A DNA stretch of 64,000 nucleotides from Gemmatimonadaceae bacterium (GTDB lineage Bacteria; Latescibacterota; UBA2968; UBA8231). The stretch covers positions 21,265 through 85,264 of the forward strand of contig JAPOZM010000105.1 of assembly GCA_026706075.1 (NCBI GenBank). Reading direction: 5' to 3'. The notes beneath the pieces were generated by a model, which did not search any database, was not told the DNA's origin, and saw only the letters and a program-made list of their open reading frames with translations. Positions 10,501-17,482 of this stretch are shown piece by piece; the stretch's first letter is position 1; each line of letters opens with the position of its first letter. The translations under genes were made by a program, and so were the position numbers.

Positions 10501-10705
10501 TCCCCGACAGGGGCACGGCGAAGGCCGTCCGGCCGACGGGCGGCTCGACCCGCGCCCGCGGCTCCGCCCCGGCGCCCGGAGTCCCCGGGGCCGCGAGCCC
10601 CGCCGCCAGCCCCGCCGCGAAGGCCGCGGCGGCAACCCGGCCGCTGCGGCGCGCCGCCCCCTCTCGCACCAGCTCCTTCATCGTTGCATTCCGGTTCGCC
10701 GCCAT
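4598..10705 (-). CDS. Giant secreted protein: two tandem copies of CBM9-like/CarboxypepD-like/DUF1565-like/ankyrin/LamG unit
   Basis: A 2035-residue protein with an N-terminal signal-like segment (Ala-rich hydrophobic stretch to ~47). It consists of two homologous halves. Unit 1: CBM9/DOMON-like ~60-252 (ITVDGRLDDWP), carboxypeptidase-regulatory-like ~255-330, a beta-helix-type DUF1565 segment ~355-435 (TRFHVDDDAS...), ankyrin repeats ~482-782, and a LamG jelly roll ~815-995 (IGKWRQVDETWSYVLHLP). Unit 2 repeats the order: ~1049, ~1269, ~1357, ~1486, ~1822-2002. Both units end in the same LWLLPLAEA sequence, and a Pro/Ala linker joins them. The ATG at 10705 follows AAAGGAGGG. No catalytic residues are evident; I infer a surface glycan- or protein-binding scaffold. 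Ankyrin repeats in an exported protein are unusual. Confidence 0.85.
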   Translation of the reverse strand: MAANRNATMKELVREGAARRSGRVAAAAFAAGLAAGLAAPGTPGAGAEPRARVEPPVGRTAFAVPLSGITVDGRLDDWPDDMAVFTPRENTDVYGSTDLSGTDLGTSTDFSPSFRVGYSVETQKIYVAMEHWDDRVHAAWRNVRATDAGEVNLAGLLHVPPYCYSLVPPGGGYFEAGNPAVYHEHLDDEKSAESVGTRAVFGRRGDVSVYEWALTALGESADEPVELRPGRILSFDVVAVDNDGPGDTSAWIAWTPNRAKHQPPNVGRLILAAGPLGTLRVEARGGGAPLEGARYEVWQDGRLFLADVTGARGLARQPLPPGSYTVRLNTNGYRAHAEGVDITAGGTSTVTAALRDLGTRFHVDDDASPGGDGSAGRPFATIQQSLAAASYGDTVQLAPGTYANPVELVSGVTFAGAGYDETLVTGEAAWGMALRPFIAYFSRPGAPPGGWWRIALRDVFMEGFRIDAGERYPVRAARQVAGSLNMMMAVDRDDPGAVAALLERDASLASARIHSPDAPVHGSTFLHRVVTVYTDASDAEHEIARLLIAHGADVNARGGQARGQGRTALGYAGFFGNPRLVELYLAHGGVADAEVTHGTAREGSQERNKESYIPAFEMLIAAGGPYDLAHLVALGHVERLLAEVDEDPRRLHEMSPMIRDRGTTGAPLTHAAAGCETEVAAALLDRGADVNGLDSEGRTPLQRALEGGCGEDLVDLLLDRGAEVDFISAVMTGDVERVRAILSEDPARIRQLRRDGRSALDVAVDREDAELETLLRAAGGAFNQRVQSMLAEAGPSDGVHSVLSQVTVTRGDPGWMHLEPAASLDIRDQITLAAWLWRVDDGGGAGTLIGKWRQVDETWSYVLHLPRGGFILRWEDGSQTGLRGYWLPYHEWVHYAATYDGARMRVFVNGEVVAEEPVAGKRINSTSNPVWIGASGYLDHTAALIDDAQIWNVARTPEQIRRSMHEGLRGDEPGLVGWWPMDGPDPLADRSPHGNHGRLEGSAAVHASGIPADEGHAPERVLWLLPLAEAPAAPRPPAEAAAPPPTERTAHAIPLDGITIDGRLDDWPEAMAAYPIDQLSEYYKPEPPEGPEDLTANFHVGYDAAESLLYLAIVVRDEDVVVLPDRPSYNTQDLCEIYVDSRPRGGDGRALARYAMVPGPGRFVARASGNPAFLNGLPRFADARAAYSNRGRVTVYEWAIPVQPGFPHGGPIEAGMKIGFEVVVSDADGRGLGNWVTWTPRGSGASRSDLIFVDSYDGLNVQVSPVVDESLLGRLGLVSGRVTDVHRGRPVVDAQVEIRQPGRPTLLAFTGSDGRYERSVEGGRYSVAATGRGARASAAREVRVRQDGRSTVDLSIEDLGTRFHVDDDAGPDGDGSAARPFAAIRQALEATSPGDTVQLAPGTYGQPLELVSSVTLLGAGAEKTRLVGEAAWWLGLRPFITYHERRGSPGGLWRVSLRDVAMAGFAVDAGEEYPVRPAGEVADVLAMVMAIDRDDAASVAALLQRDPDLARRRIYSPDAYREGSTFLHRVVTVYTSATDAEHEIARLLIEHGADVNARGGQARGTGLTATGYAGFFGNARLTGLYLAHGGVADDEVMSETAHEGAHERRYKAAYIATLEALIAAGGRYDLGHLIMLGHLDRIVEELDRDPDLVHAEIDLRHDTGHRGTPLHEAADDCDEEIAALLLDRGAEVNAVDNRGRTPLQRAHLEGRCGSSFIALLLDRGAEVDLISAVLAGDEGRVRQVLEEEPGQIQARRWDGWSALDLAVEHEHAGIEVLLRDAGASLDQNLEALLLEAGPEHGIHRVRARTQGLRGELGYAHVEPTLSLDIREEITLAAWVYRIDRGGTVLGKWRQVDETWSYVLHMPGGGGGFRLRWEDGQTNLTAFSLPYLEWAHYAGTYDGERMRVYVNGELAAEAEVPGKRISSTGNPVWIGSTGYEEHTPALLDDVQIWNVARTREQIRASMRDGLRGDEPGLVGWWPMDGPEPLADRSPHGNHGRLEGAATVHDRGIPADEGHAPEQVLWLLPLAEAAAAR
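4610..7565 (-). repeat. Direct internal repeat, unit 2 of giant gene
   Basis: The second copy of the ~3-kb unit, in the same orientation. Domain order is identical to unit 1 and long stretches match at nucleotide level (around 5121-5160 against 8121-8160). The two copies differ by small in-frame insertions, so the offset drifts between about 2970 and 3015 bp. Confidence 0.75.
7615..10540 (-). repeat. Direct internal repeat, unit 1 of giant gene
   Basis: The first ~1000-codon unit of the giant gene. Its sequence is matched by unit 2 with a displacement of about 3000 bp: for example ACGTACGACC occurs at 8121 and 5121, and ACGTTCCAGATCTG at 7848 and 4845. Boundaries are approximate, set from the CBM9-like start and the shared LLPLAEA end. 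Confidence 0.75.
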
Positions 10706-10767
10706 GCTCAACCCTCCTTTGTCTCGTACAATCCTGCCCCGTCCGCCTTCCACCCGGAGAAAACTCG

Positions 10768-11769
10768 ATGACCGACCCGAACCCCATCAACTGGGGAATC
10801 CTGAGCACCGCCCGCATCGGCGCCACCGCCTTCGTGCCTTCGGCCCGCGCCACCCCCGGCGCCCGGGTCCTCGCGGTGGCCAGCCGCAGCCGGGAGAAGG
10901 CCGAGGCCTGGGCCCGCGAGCACGACATCCCCGTGGCCCTGGGCAGCTACGAGGCCCTGGTCGAACATCCCGAGATCGACGCGATCTACATCTCGCTGCC
11001 CAACTCGCTCCACGCCGAGTGGACCGTGGCCGCCGCCCGGGCGGGCAAGCACGTGTTCTGTGAGAAGCCCCTGGCCGTCACCGCCGAGGAGGGCCGGCGG
11101 ATGGCCGCCGCCTGCCGCGAGGCCGGGGTGCTGCTCTTCGAGGCCTTCGTCTTCATGCACCACCCCCAGAGCCGGCGCCTTCTGGAGATCGTCCGGTCCG
11201 GAGAGATCGGCGCCCTGCGCCACATCGACGCGGGCATGACCTTCCCTGTCGACGATCCCTCGAACATCCGCATGATCAAGGCGCTGGGGGGCGGCAGCAT
11301 CTACGACGGCGGGGTCTACCCGATCACCTTCGCCCGCTTCATCGCCGGCGGCGATCCGGTGAGCGTGATGGCGAACATGCGCTTCGACGACCGGTCCGGG
11401 GTGGACGTGGCGGTGTCGCTGATCCTCGAGTTCCCCGGCGGCCTCACGGCGACCCTGAACTGCGGCTTCCAGGGCCGCGGCGGCGCCCATGCCCGGATCA
11501 CCGGCTCCGAAGGCCGGCTGGTGGTGCCCACCCCCTACCACCCCGGCCCCGAGAGCCGCTTCGAGGTCGTCCCGGCATCCGGCGACGGCCGTGCGGAGAC
11601 CACCTGCACGGGGACCCCGCCCTTTCAGCCGGCGATCGAGTTCTTCCAGCGGTGCATGCGCGGGGAGGAGACCCCCGCGTACATGGCCGACCGCGCCGAG
11701 GGCACGCTCCGGGTGGTGGAGGCGGCCTTCGAGTCGGCCCGCACGGGCCGGCGGGTGGACCTGGGCTGA
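10768..11769 (+). CDS. Gfo/Idh/MocA family NAD(P)-dependent oxidoreductase
   Basis: A 333-residue member of the Gfo/Idh/MocA family, which oxidises or reduces sugars, inositols and related polyols with a tightly bound NAD(P). The N-terminal Rossmann fold is seen in WGILSTARIGATAFVP, and the family motif E-K-P lies at residues 99-101 (CEKPLAVTAEEG). The C-terminal half is the usual alpha/beta dimerisation and substrate domain, with GGGSIYDGGVYPI giving the expected active-site region. The ATG at 10768 has GGAG upstream; a longer reading frame would start inside the divergent giant gene. The substrate cannot be deduced. The gene is divergent from the giant gene across 62 bp and convergent with the S55 lipoprotein gene. 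Confidence 0.92.
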   Translation: MTDPNPINWGILSTARIGATAFVPSARATPGARVLAVASRSREKAEAWAREHDIPVALGSYEALVEHPEIDAIYISLPNSLHAEWTVAAARAGKHVFCEKPLAVTAEEGRRMAAACREAGVLLFEAFVFMHHPQSRRLLEIVRSGEIGALRHIDAGMTFPVDDPSNIRMIKALGGGSIYDGGVYPITFARFIAGGDPVSVMANMRFDDRSGVDVAVSLILEFPGGLTATLNCGFQGRGGAHARITGSEGRLVVPTPYHPGPESRFEVVPASGDGRAETTCTGTPPFQPAIEFFQRCMRGEETPAYMADRAEGTLRVVEAAFESARTGRRVDLG

Positions 11770-11837
11770 GAGAGCTCCCGCGGCGGGGCCCTGGGCCTCT
11801 CCGTGCGAGCTATCAGGCCCCCCGGGTCAGGGCAAGG

Positions 11838-13733
11838 TCACTCCGCCACGACCTTGATCTCCAGGCTCGCGGTGCCCGCGAGATAGAGGTCGACCTCCTC
11901 CTGGGCGGAAGCCGTCGGCGGGGGGCCCGGGTCCTGGGGGAAGAAGCCGCCGAGACCCTGGTCCCCTGAATCGGTCGGCGGCTCTCCTTCCGCCTCTACC
12001 GGAAGGGGCATGACGTAGGTCATCCGCGCCTTCAACTGGACGTTCCCGTCCTCCTCGTTCAACCGGGCGAAGGCGTCCTCCAGGGTCTCTTCTCCGTCGC
12101 CACCCCCAAAGCCCGGGTCGAAGAACCCGAAGAACGGGTCGCTCTCCCCGGTGACGTCCGGCAGGGACGCCGCCGAACCGGCCTCCAGCTGGTAGACCCC
12201 GGGGGGAAGGGTGTCGGGCAGTTCGAGGTCCACCTCGATCTCCCGGTCGCTCCGCCGGCCCACCCGCATCGAGGTCGTGACCGTCAGCACGTCTCCGGGA
12301 CTGACGACGGTGTCGGCGACAACCTCAACGACCTGGGCGAATCGGGGCTCGGGGATCACCTCGACCCGAACCTCGGCCTCCTGGAGCCGCACGGCATAGT
12401 CGTTCCGCGACATGAGCTGTACCAGGGCGTCGAAGAGGTCGAAATCGGCGACGGAGATCAGACCGAGGAGCCGCCCGTTGGGCGCGGCGTACAGGCGGGC
12501 TCTGGAAAGGGTCGAGTCCGTCCCCCGGAAGGAGATGTCCGTGGTGACGCGGACGCTGTGGTTGCCCTCGTTCTCGAGCCGGTTGAAGAGGGGGCTGAAG
12601 GCGGCGATGCCGAGGAGACTGCTCGCATTGACGCGGGCGGGCAGCCTGTGCACCAACTCTTCCTCGACTCCCGAGGGGTAGATGTAGCGGCTGGTGACCG
12701 TTACCAGCTCCGGACCCTCTCCGAGCACACCGCGCACGGCGGGCAGCCGGTCTTCGGTAAGGGTGCCGCGAACCGTCGGGTTGAGGGTGGCGAACTTGAA
12801 CGGCGCCGAGAGGTTGGAGATCTCTCCGAGCACCTTCGCCTCGATGATCGGCAGCGCCACCGAGCCCGCCTGGTTCATCGGATGCCCGAACCCGTACACA
12901 CGATCGCCATCCACATACGAAATGGTTCCGATGGAGCCTCCCGTGATCTCGCCGAGAAGCACACCGACCGCCAGCGGGCGGCCGGCCTCGAAGCTCTCCT
13001 GCCGCTCCTGGGTCAGGGCGGCGGAGACGGCCCCGCTCCATGGGGAGGACCTGTCCGCGGGCAGGGGCTGCGCGGGGTTGAGGCCCGTCACCACGAAGGG
13101 GACCTCCAGGGGGGTGACGCGGGCGCCGCCCCAGGTGGCCGCGGGTTTGCCCGCGGGCAGGGTGCCGCGCTGGCCGATCACCCATTCGATGGGGGTGGCG
13201 AAGAAGTAGTAGGGCGGGCTGTCCTGGGCGCTGAACCCGTAGGCGATGGCGCCCCAGGTGCCCTCCTCCGAGAACACGGGGGACCCGCTCATTCCCTGGG
13301 CGATGCCGCCGAGCTGGATCAGGACCGGATCGGAGGCCTCCACCATGATCACCGGCATGGGCGGCAGGAAGTCGTCGACGACCGCCACAAACCTCATCTC
13401 CAGGTCGGCGAGCTCGCCGTTGGCGAACTCGGTCCGCATGTAGAGCGGCATGCCCTGCGGCATGGAGCGAGCCTGGTCGATGGAGACGATGGCCGACAGG
13501 TCCCAGGGCAGCAGCTCTCCGCCCGGCCGCAGGACCTCATCGCCGGCCGCGGCGAGGGAATCCGCCGCGGCCTCCACGGAACCGGCGGCGGCCACCATCG
13601 CATCCGCCGCCGCGATCATCGAGTCGGCTGCCGCTTCTCTCGGGTCGACTACCGGGGCCGTTGGTGCATCGTCGTCTCCACAGGCCCACAGGCCGAGGCA
13701 GAGCAGCGGGAGCAGCGCGGTTCGGATCGACAT
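11838..13733 (-). CDS. S55 (SpoIVB-type) serine peptidase domain lipoprotein
   Basis: A 631-residue predicted lipoprotein with lipobox LWAC ending at Cys18, then an Ala/Asp-rich helical spacer (~30-65). The S55 signature GMSGSP is present, with the candidate nucleophile Ser149, followed by WGAIAYGFS. A second conserved block, DGDRVYGFGHPMNQAG, lies ~130 residues later. In Bacillus SpoIVB the G-x-G-H block precedes the serine motif; here it follows, an order I recall from S55 proteins of other Gram-negative phyla. The C-terminal ~200 residues are beta-rich and of unknown function. The expected role is regulated proteolysis at the cell envelope; the substrate is unknown. GAGGAGGA precedes the ATG at 13733. 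Confidence 0.83.
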   Translation of the reverse strand: MSIRTALLPLLCLGLWACGDDDAPTAPVVDPREAAADSMIAAADAMVAAAGSVEAAADSLAAAGDEVLRPGGELLPWDLSAIVSIDQARSMPQGMPLYMRTEFANGELADLEMRFVAVVDDFLPPMPVIMVEASDPVLIQLGGIAQGMSGSPVFSEEGTWGAIAYGFSAQDSPPYYFFATPIEWVIGQRGTLPAGKPAATWGGARVTPLEVPFVVTGLNPAQPLPADRSSPWSGAVSAALTQERQESFEAGRPLAVGVLLGEITGGSIGTISYVDGDRVYGFGHPMNQAGSVALPIIEAKVLGEISNLSAPFKFATLNPTVRGTLTEDRLPAVRGVLGEGPELVTVTSRYIYPSGVEEELVHRLPARVNASSLLGIAAFSPLFNRLENEGNHSVRVTTDISFRGTDSTLSRARLYAAPNGRLLGLISVADFDLFDALVQLMSRNDYAVRLQEAEVRVEVIPEPRFAQVVEVVADTVVSPGDVLTVTTSMRVGRRSDREIEVDLELPDTLPPGVYQLEAGSAASLPDVTGESDPFFGFFDPGFGGGDGEETLEDAFARLNEEDGNVQLKARMTYVMPLPVEAEGEPPTDSGDQGLGGFFPQDPGPPPTASAQEEVDLYLAGTASLEIKVVAE

Positions 13734-14044
13734 GCTTCCTCCTCTATTCGCGGTGGCGGTGTTTCACAGGATCAGACGGTCCCTGCCGAGTCCGGTTCCC
13801 GTCCTGACGTTTTCCGTGGACCGGAGTCTTTTGCCGTTTTCGGATGGTGCCGGACAAATGGTGGGTTGGCCCGGGTCGAGCCGTCAGCAAACCTACGGCT
13901 CATCGCAGAATGTGCAACCCGGCTCCCCGCAACCGACTCCGGGGTGAATGTCTCGAAGGGAGCCTGCCAGGGACCCCCCGGCCTCCCCCCTACTTGAGCC
14001 TCTCCCGGCGGTGCCCTTCCTTCCGGCTCGGGAGGATTGCGTTG
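13734..14044. other. 311-bp divergent intergenic region
   Basis: This is the only gap over 300 bp. It separates the leftward S55 lipoprotein from the rightward redoxin/oxygenase operon and must hold promoters for both. A GGAGG Shine-Dalgarno for the rightward gene lies at 14031-14035, and GAGGAGGA for the leftward gene just right of 13733. I see no convincing sigma-70 boxes, no strong hairpin and no small gene. Its centre is somewhat richer in A and T than the flanking genes. Confidence 0.6.
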
Positions 14045-15100
14045 ATGAACGAAGACCGGACCAACGGATTGTCCCGCGGCGAGAGGGCGCCCGATTTCGT
14101 GGCCCCCCTCGACGGGACGGGTCCCGCCCGCTTCTACGGACGGGCCGGGGGAAGGCCCGCCGTCCTGGTCTTCGCTTCGGGAGTGTGCCCCCGGGTGCGG
14201 GCCACCTTCGACAGGGCGAGGGAAGAGGCCAGCCGCCACCTGGTGGTGCCGGACGACGCCGAAGCGGAACCCCCCTCCGGCGTCGACCTGTTCCGCGACG
14301 ACGGCAAGCTGAGGGCCGCCTTCCGCCTGCCGGAGGACGGGTCCGCCCGGGCCGTGGTGCTCGACCGCAACCTGCGCGTCCTGGAGTGCCTGGCCCTCGG
14401 CGGCGGAAACGCCGCGGATCGCCTGGCGGAGGTTGTTCGCCAGGCCGGCGCCGCGGTCCCGGCCGCCACTGTCACCGCCCAGGCGCCGGTGCTCTTCGTG
14501 CCCCGCGTCCTCGATCCGGACATCTGCGAGCACCTGCGGCAACTCTGGGGAGCTTCTCACGCCGCCACCGGCGTCGAGCGCTCGGCCGGCGGCCGCCGTG
14601 CGGAGGTGGTCGCGGCGGAGGCCAAGCGCCGCCGCGACCACGTGGTGGAGGAGGCGGAGCTTCAGCGGCTGCTGACCCGAACCCTCGGCCGCCGGCTGCT
14701 GCCCGAGGTGCGGCGCGTCTTCGCCTTTGGCGCCGACCGCTTCGAGGGCTTCAAGATCGCCTGCTACGAGGCCTCCTCGAGCGGCTTCTTCGCCCCTCAC
14801 CGCGACAACCTGAGCCCGGCCACCGCCCACCGCCGCTTCGCCCTCTCCCTGAACCTCGACGACGGCTACGACGGCGGCGAGTTGCGCTTCCCCGAGTACG
14901 GGGGCTCGCTCTACCGGCCCGCCGCCGGCGAGGCCCTGGTGTTCTCCTGCGCCATGCTGCACGAGGTCGTCCCCGTGACCCGGGGGCGCCGGTTCGCCCT
15001 GCTCTCATTCCTCTTCGGACCGCAGTCCGCTCGCGCCAGCGGCGCCCGCGCCGCCTCGCCATCCACGCCTTCGAAACCGCCCCACACCGGAGAAAGCTGA
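14045..15100 (+). CDS. Redoxin-like domain fused to 2OG-Fe(II) oxygenase
   Basis: A 351-residue two-domain protein. Residues ~10-150 resemble an AhpC/TSA peroxiredoxin-like fold (GERAPDFVAPLDGTGPARF, then RPAVLVFASGVCPRVRATF with one cysteine where peroxiredoxins carry the peroxidatic Cys). Residues ~155-335 form a prolyl-4-hydroxylase-type 2-oxoglutarate oxygenase: an iron-binding H-x-D in FAPHRDN, a distal His in CAMLHEV and a 2-oxoglutarate-binding Arg in RRFALLSF. GGAGG at 14031 with a 9-nt spacer supports the ATG at 14045; the longer frame reads intergenic DNA. Redoxin-oxygenase fusions exist in other bacteria, but their substrates are not known to me. The stop codon abuts the next start with no gap, so this gene leads an operon with the enolase-superfamily and BNR genes. 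Confidence 0.85.
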   Translation: MNEDRTNGLSRGERAPDFVAPLDGTGPARFYGRAGGRPAVLVFASGVCPRVRATFDRAREEASRHLVVPDDAEAEPPSGVDLFRDDGKLRAAFRLPEDGSARAVVLDRNLRVLECLALGGGNAADRLAEVVRQAGAAVPAATVTAQAPVLFVPRVLDPDICEHLRQLWGASHAATGVERSAGGRRAEVVAAEAKRRRDHVVEEAELQRLLTRTLGRRLLPEVRRVFAFGADRFEGFKIACYEASSSGFFAPHRDNLSPATAHRRFALSLNLDDGYDGGELRFPEYGGSLYRPAAGEALVFSCAMLHEVVPVTRGRRFALLSFLFGPQSARASGARAASPSTPSKPPHTGES

Positions 15101-16366
15101 ATGCGCATCACCGAGATCGAGGTCATCCCCCTGCGCGTCCCCTACGAGGACCGCCTGCGCCGGCGCTACCACCACTTCCAGATGGGGGAGGAGCACACCG
15201 TCTACAAGTTCCATACGGACTCCGGCCTCGTCGGCCTCGGCGAGAACCCCGGGCCGCCGCTGGCCGCTTCGGTGGTCGAGGCCTACGCCGGCACCGACCC
15301 CTTCGACCACGTCATGGGCACCGGCCCCTTCAACCTGGACATGGCCTGCTACGACCTGATGGGCAAGCACCTCGGCGTACCCATGTGGAAGGTGATGGGG
15401 CAGCAGGTGCGCCAGTGGGTGAGCATGGGCTGGTGGATGCCGTGCATGTCCCCCGAGGACTCGGCCGAGGAGGTCCGGGTCGCCGCCGAGCGCGGCTACC
15501 GCGGTCTCAAGTGCAAGGCCCGCGCCTTCTACGACGTGGTCGAGCAGTCCCGGGCGATGCAGGAGGCGGCGCCGCCCGACTTCCGGGTCGAGTTCGACTT
15601 CAACGGCTCCCTCGTCAACGTCGAGCGGGCCCTGCCGATCCTGCGGCAGCTGGAGGAGATCCCCGTGGTCAAGGGCGTGGAGGAGCCGATCTTCGCCTAC
15701 GACGTGGAGGGCTGGCGGCGCCTGCACCAGGAGGTCCGCATCCCCTTCTACCTCCACGGGGTGGGGACCATCTTCGACGGGCCCTCCCGGCAGCCGTCGG
15801 GCCCGTGGCTCGGCCTGCGGGCCGGCGACTTCGACGGCGCCCTCTGCAGCCACGAGAACGTGCGCAACGCCATGGCCGCCTCGTGGGCCTTCGCCGCCGC
15901 CAACACGCCGATCCTGCTGCAGTACGTGGGCACGGGGATCACCGCCGCCTTCGCCTGCCACCTGGGCGCGGTCATGCACACGGCCACCCTGCCGGGGGTG
16001 ACCGCCCATCACACCCGCGACGACCTGATCGCCGAGCCCCACGTGATGCAGCGGGGCTTCATGAAGGTCCCCGAAGGCCCCGGCCTGGGGGTCGAGCTGG
16101 ACGAGGACGCGGTGGCCCGCTTCGGGGAGACGCCGGCCCCCGACTGGCCGCGCCACTTCTCCGTCGTCACCCTGCCCGGGGGCTTGAGGCACTGTTACCG
16201 CAACCTGCAGCAGGCCGAGCGGCTGATGAAGCAGGGCGTGGACGAACCCTTCGCCCCGGGCGTGCGCCTCGACGAGCGCGAGGACGACGGCAGCGACGAG
16301 TTCGACCGCACCTGGAACCGCCTGCAGCAGCAGGAGTGGCCGATCTGGGAGACGGAGGGAGCATGA
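15101..16366 (+). CDS. Enolase-superfamily (mandelate racemase/muconate lactonizing-like) enzyme
   Basis: A 421-residue enolase-superfamily protein. Members abstract a proton alpha to a carboxylate with Mg2+ help; many bacterial ones dehydrate sugar acids. The N-terminal capping domain begins RITEIEVIPLRVPYEDR. In the barrel, the catalytic K-x-K is at Lys137/Lys139 (LKCKARAF), followed by a metal-ligand segment E-F-D-F-N (164-168) and Glu194/Glu195 (VEEPIF). A C-terminal PEGPGLGVELDED resembles the usual loop before the barrel closes. The ATG directly follows the previous stop, and the end overlaps the next gene by ATGA. A sugar-acid dehydratase role is plausible given the neighbours, but the substrate is not determined. 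It is a paralog of the gene at 20831-22063. Confidence 0.88.
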   Translation: MRITEIEVIPLRVPYEDRLRRRYHHFQMGEEHTVYKFHTDSGLVGLGENPGPPLAASVVEAYAGTDPFDHVMGTGPFNLDMACYDLMGKHLGVPMWKVMGQQVRQWVSMGWWMPCMSPEDSAEEVRVAAERGYRGLKCKARAFYDVVEQSRAMQEAAPPDFRVEFDFNGSLVNVERALPILRQLEEIPVVKGVEEPIFAYDVEGWRRLHQEVRIPFYLHGVGTIFDGPSRQPSGPWLGLRAGDFDGALCSHENVRNAMAASWAFAAANTPILLQYVGTGITAAFACHLGAVMHTATLPGVTAHHTRDDLIAEPHVMQRGFMKVPEGPGLGVELDEDAVARFGETPAPDWPRHFSVVTLPGGLRHCYRNLQQAERLMKQGVDEPFAPGVRLDEREDDGSDEFDRTWNRLQQQEWPIWETEGA

Positions 16367-17469
16367 CCTCCCCGGCGGGAGAGGGAGGCGGCATCACCGC
16401 CGACGAGCTGCGGGCGATGCAGGCCGCCGACTATGTCCTCCTCGAGCGCGGCGGCGAGCTGGAGCGGGTGCCGGTGCGCAAGACGCGGCTGCCCCTCGAC
16501 CCGGTGGGCCACGTGCAGCGGCTGAACTTCACCGCCGCCCCGGACGGGACCCTGTACGCGGCCCAGCACAGCCTCTGGCACCGCTCCGCCGACGGCGGCG
16601 AGAGCTGGACCCACCTGGAGCGCCCCTCGCCCGGCGAGGGCTGGCGGCTCCAGTTCGCGCCGGACGGATCGATGGTCAACGTCGGCCCGGGGCCCGAGGG
16701 CCGGCCGGCCGTGTGGTCGTCGGGCGACGAGGGCGAGAGCTGGCGCCGCATCGGCGGCCTGGACGCCGGCGGCGAGGGGGCGCGGCTCGACCTCGGGTTC
16801 TCGGTGACCCGGCTTCCCTGCGGCGCGCTCCTGGTCCCGCTGCTGGTGGTGGAAGGCGAAGGAGAGGAGGATGCCTCGGCAGGCTCGCGAACCTGCCACA
16901 TGTACCGGTCCGACGACGGGGGCCGCAGCTGGGAGCGGGCCGGCACCATCGGCGAGTGGTGCCACGAGGTGAACCTGACGGTGCTGCCCGACGGCCGCCT
17001 GCTGGCCGTCATCCGCTACCAGCGGCCGAGGCTGCCGGAGGACCCGGAAGAGCTTCTGCAGGAGGCCGGCCACCCCGAGTGGCCGTACAAGCACGTCTTC
17101 CTGTCGCACTCCGGCGACGAGGGCGCCACCTGGGAACCGCCGCGCCAGCTGTGCACGGTCTACGGCCAGTGCTACGGCGCCGCGGGGGTGCGGCCCGACA
17201 ACACCGTCGCCGTCGTCCACGACCACCGCTACCCGCGCTCCCTGGGCAGCGGCCGGGCGCGGGTCAGCCGCGACGGCGGCGACACCTTCGGCGGCGAGGT
17301 CTACTACCTGGTCCACGGGTACGCCGCGGGGTACGCGGCCACCCTCTCCCCCGACGGCGAGTCGTTCCTGACCCTCACCGGGTCGTGCTACGCCGACGTC
17401 GACTCCGGCTGGAACGCCGCCATCGGCACGACCCGCTTCGTCCTGATCCGCTGGCGGCCCGTGGACTGA
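16363..17469 (+). CDS. BNR/Asp-box sialidase-fold propeller protein
   Basis: A 368-residue six-blade-propeller-type protein with at least five Asp-box turns: SADGGESW, SSGDEGESW, YRSDDGGRSW, SHSGDEGATW and SRDGGDTF. No signal peptide is evident at the chosen start, so it may be cytoplasmic, or the family may act on small oligosaccharides. The start ATG at 16363 overlaps the preceding enolase-family stop by 4 bp (ATGA), showing translational coupling. Sialidase annotation is only a fold statement; in glycan-catabolic loci such proteins also include uronate and rhamnose-glucuronate lyases or hydrolases. I cannot see a complete sialidase Arg triad. It converges with the lactonase-like gene 13 bp downstream. 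Confidence 0.85.
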   Translation: MTSPAGEGGGITADELRAMQAADYVLLERGGELERVPVRKTRLPLDPVGHVQRLNFTAAPDGTLYAAQHSLWHRSADGGESWTHLERPSPGEGWRLQFAPDGSMVNVGPGPEGRPAVWSSGDEGESWRRIGGLDAGGEGARLDLGFSVTRLPCGALLVPLLVVEGEGEEDASAGSRTCHMYRSDDGGRSWERAGTIGEWCHEVNLTVLPDGRLLAVIRYQRPRLPEDPEELLQEAGHPEWPYKHVFLSHSGDEGATWEPPRQLCTVYGQCYGAAGVRPDNTVAVVHDHRYPRSLGSGRARVSRDGGDTFGGEVYYLVHGYAAGYAATLSPDGESFLTLTGSCYADVDSGWNAAIGTTRFVLIRWRPVD

Positions 17470-17482
17470 GGGCCCGCCGCCC

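Noticed and set aside
10727..10732. TACAAT as a -10 box for the Gfo/Idh gene at 10768
   Set aside because: No acceptable -35 element lies 16-18 bp upstream, and the site sits in the ribosome-binding leader region of the divergent giant gene.
11770..11837. Intrinsic terminator between the convergent Gfo/Idh and S55 genes
   Set aside because: The complementary GGGCCT/AGGCCC arms are separated by a loop too large to be convincing, and there is no T-tract.
16363..17469. True sialidase acting on sialic acid
   Set aside because: Asp-boxes only define the fold; no sialic acid catabolic genes (nanA, nanE, nanK type) are seen and the Arg triad could not be assigned.
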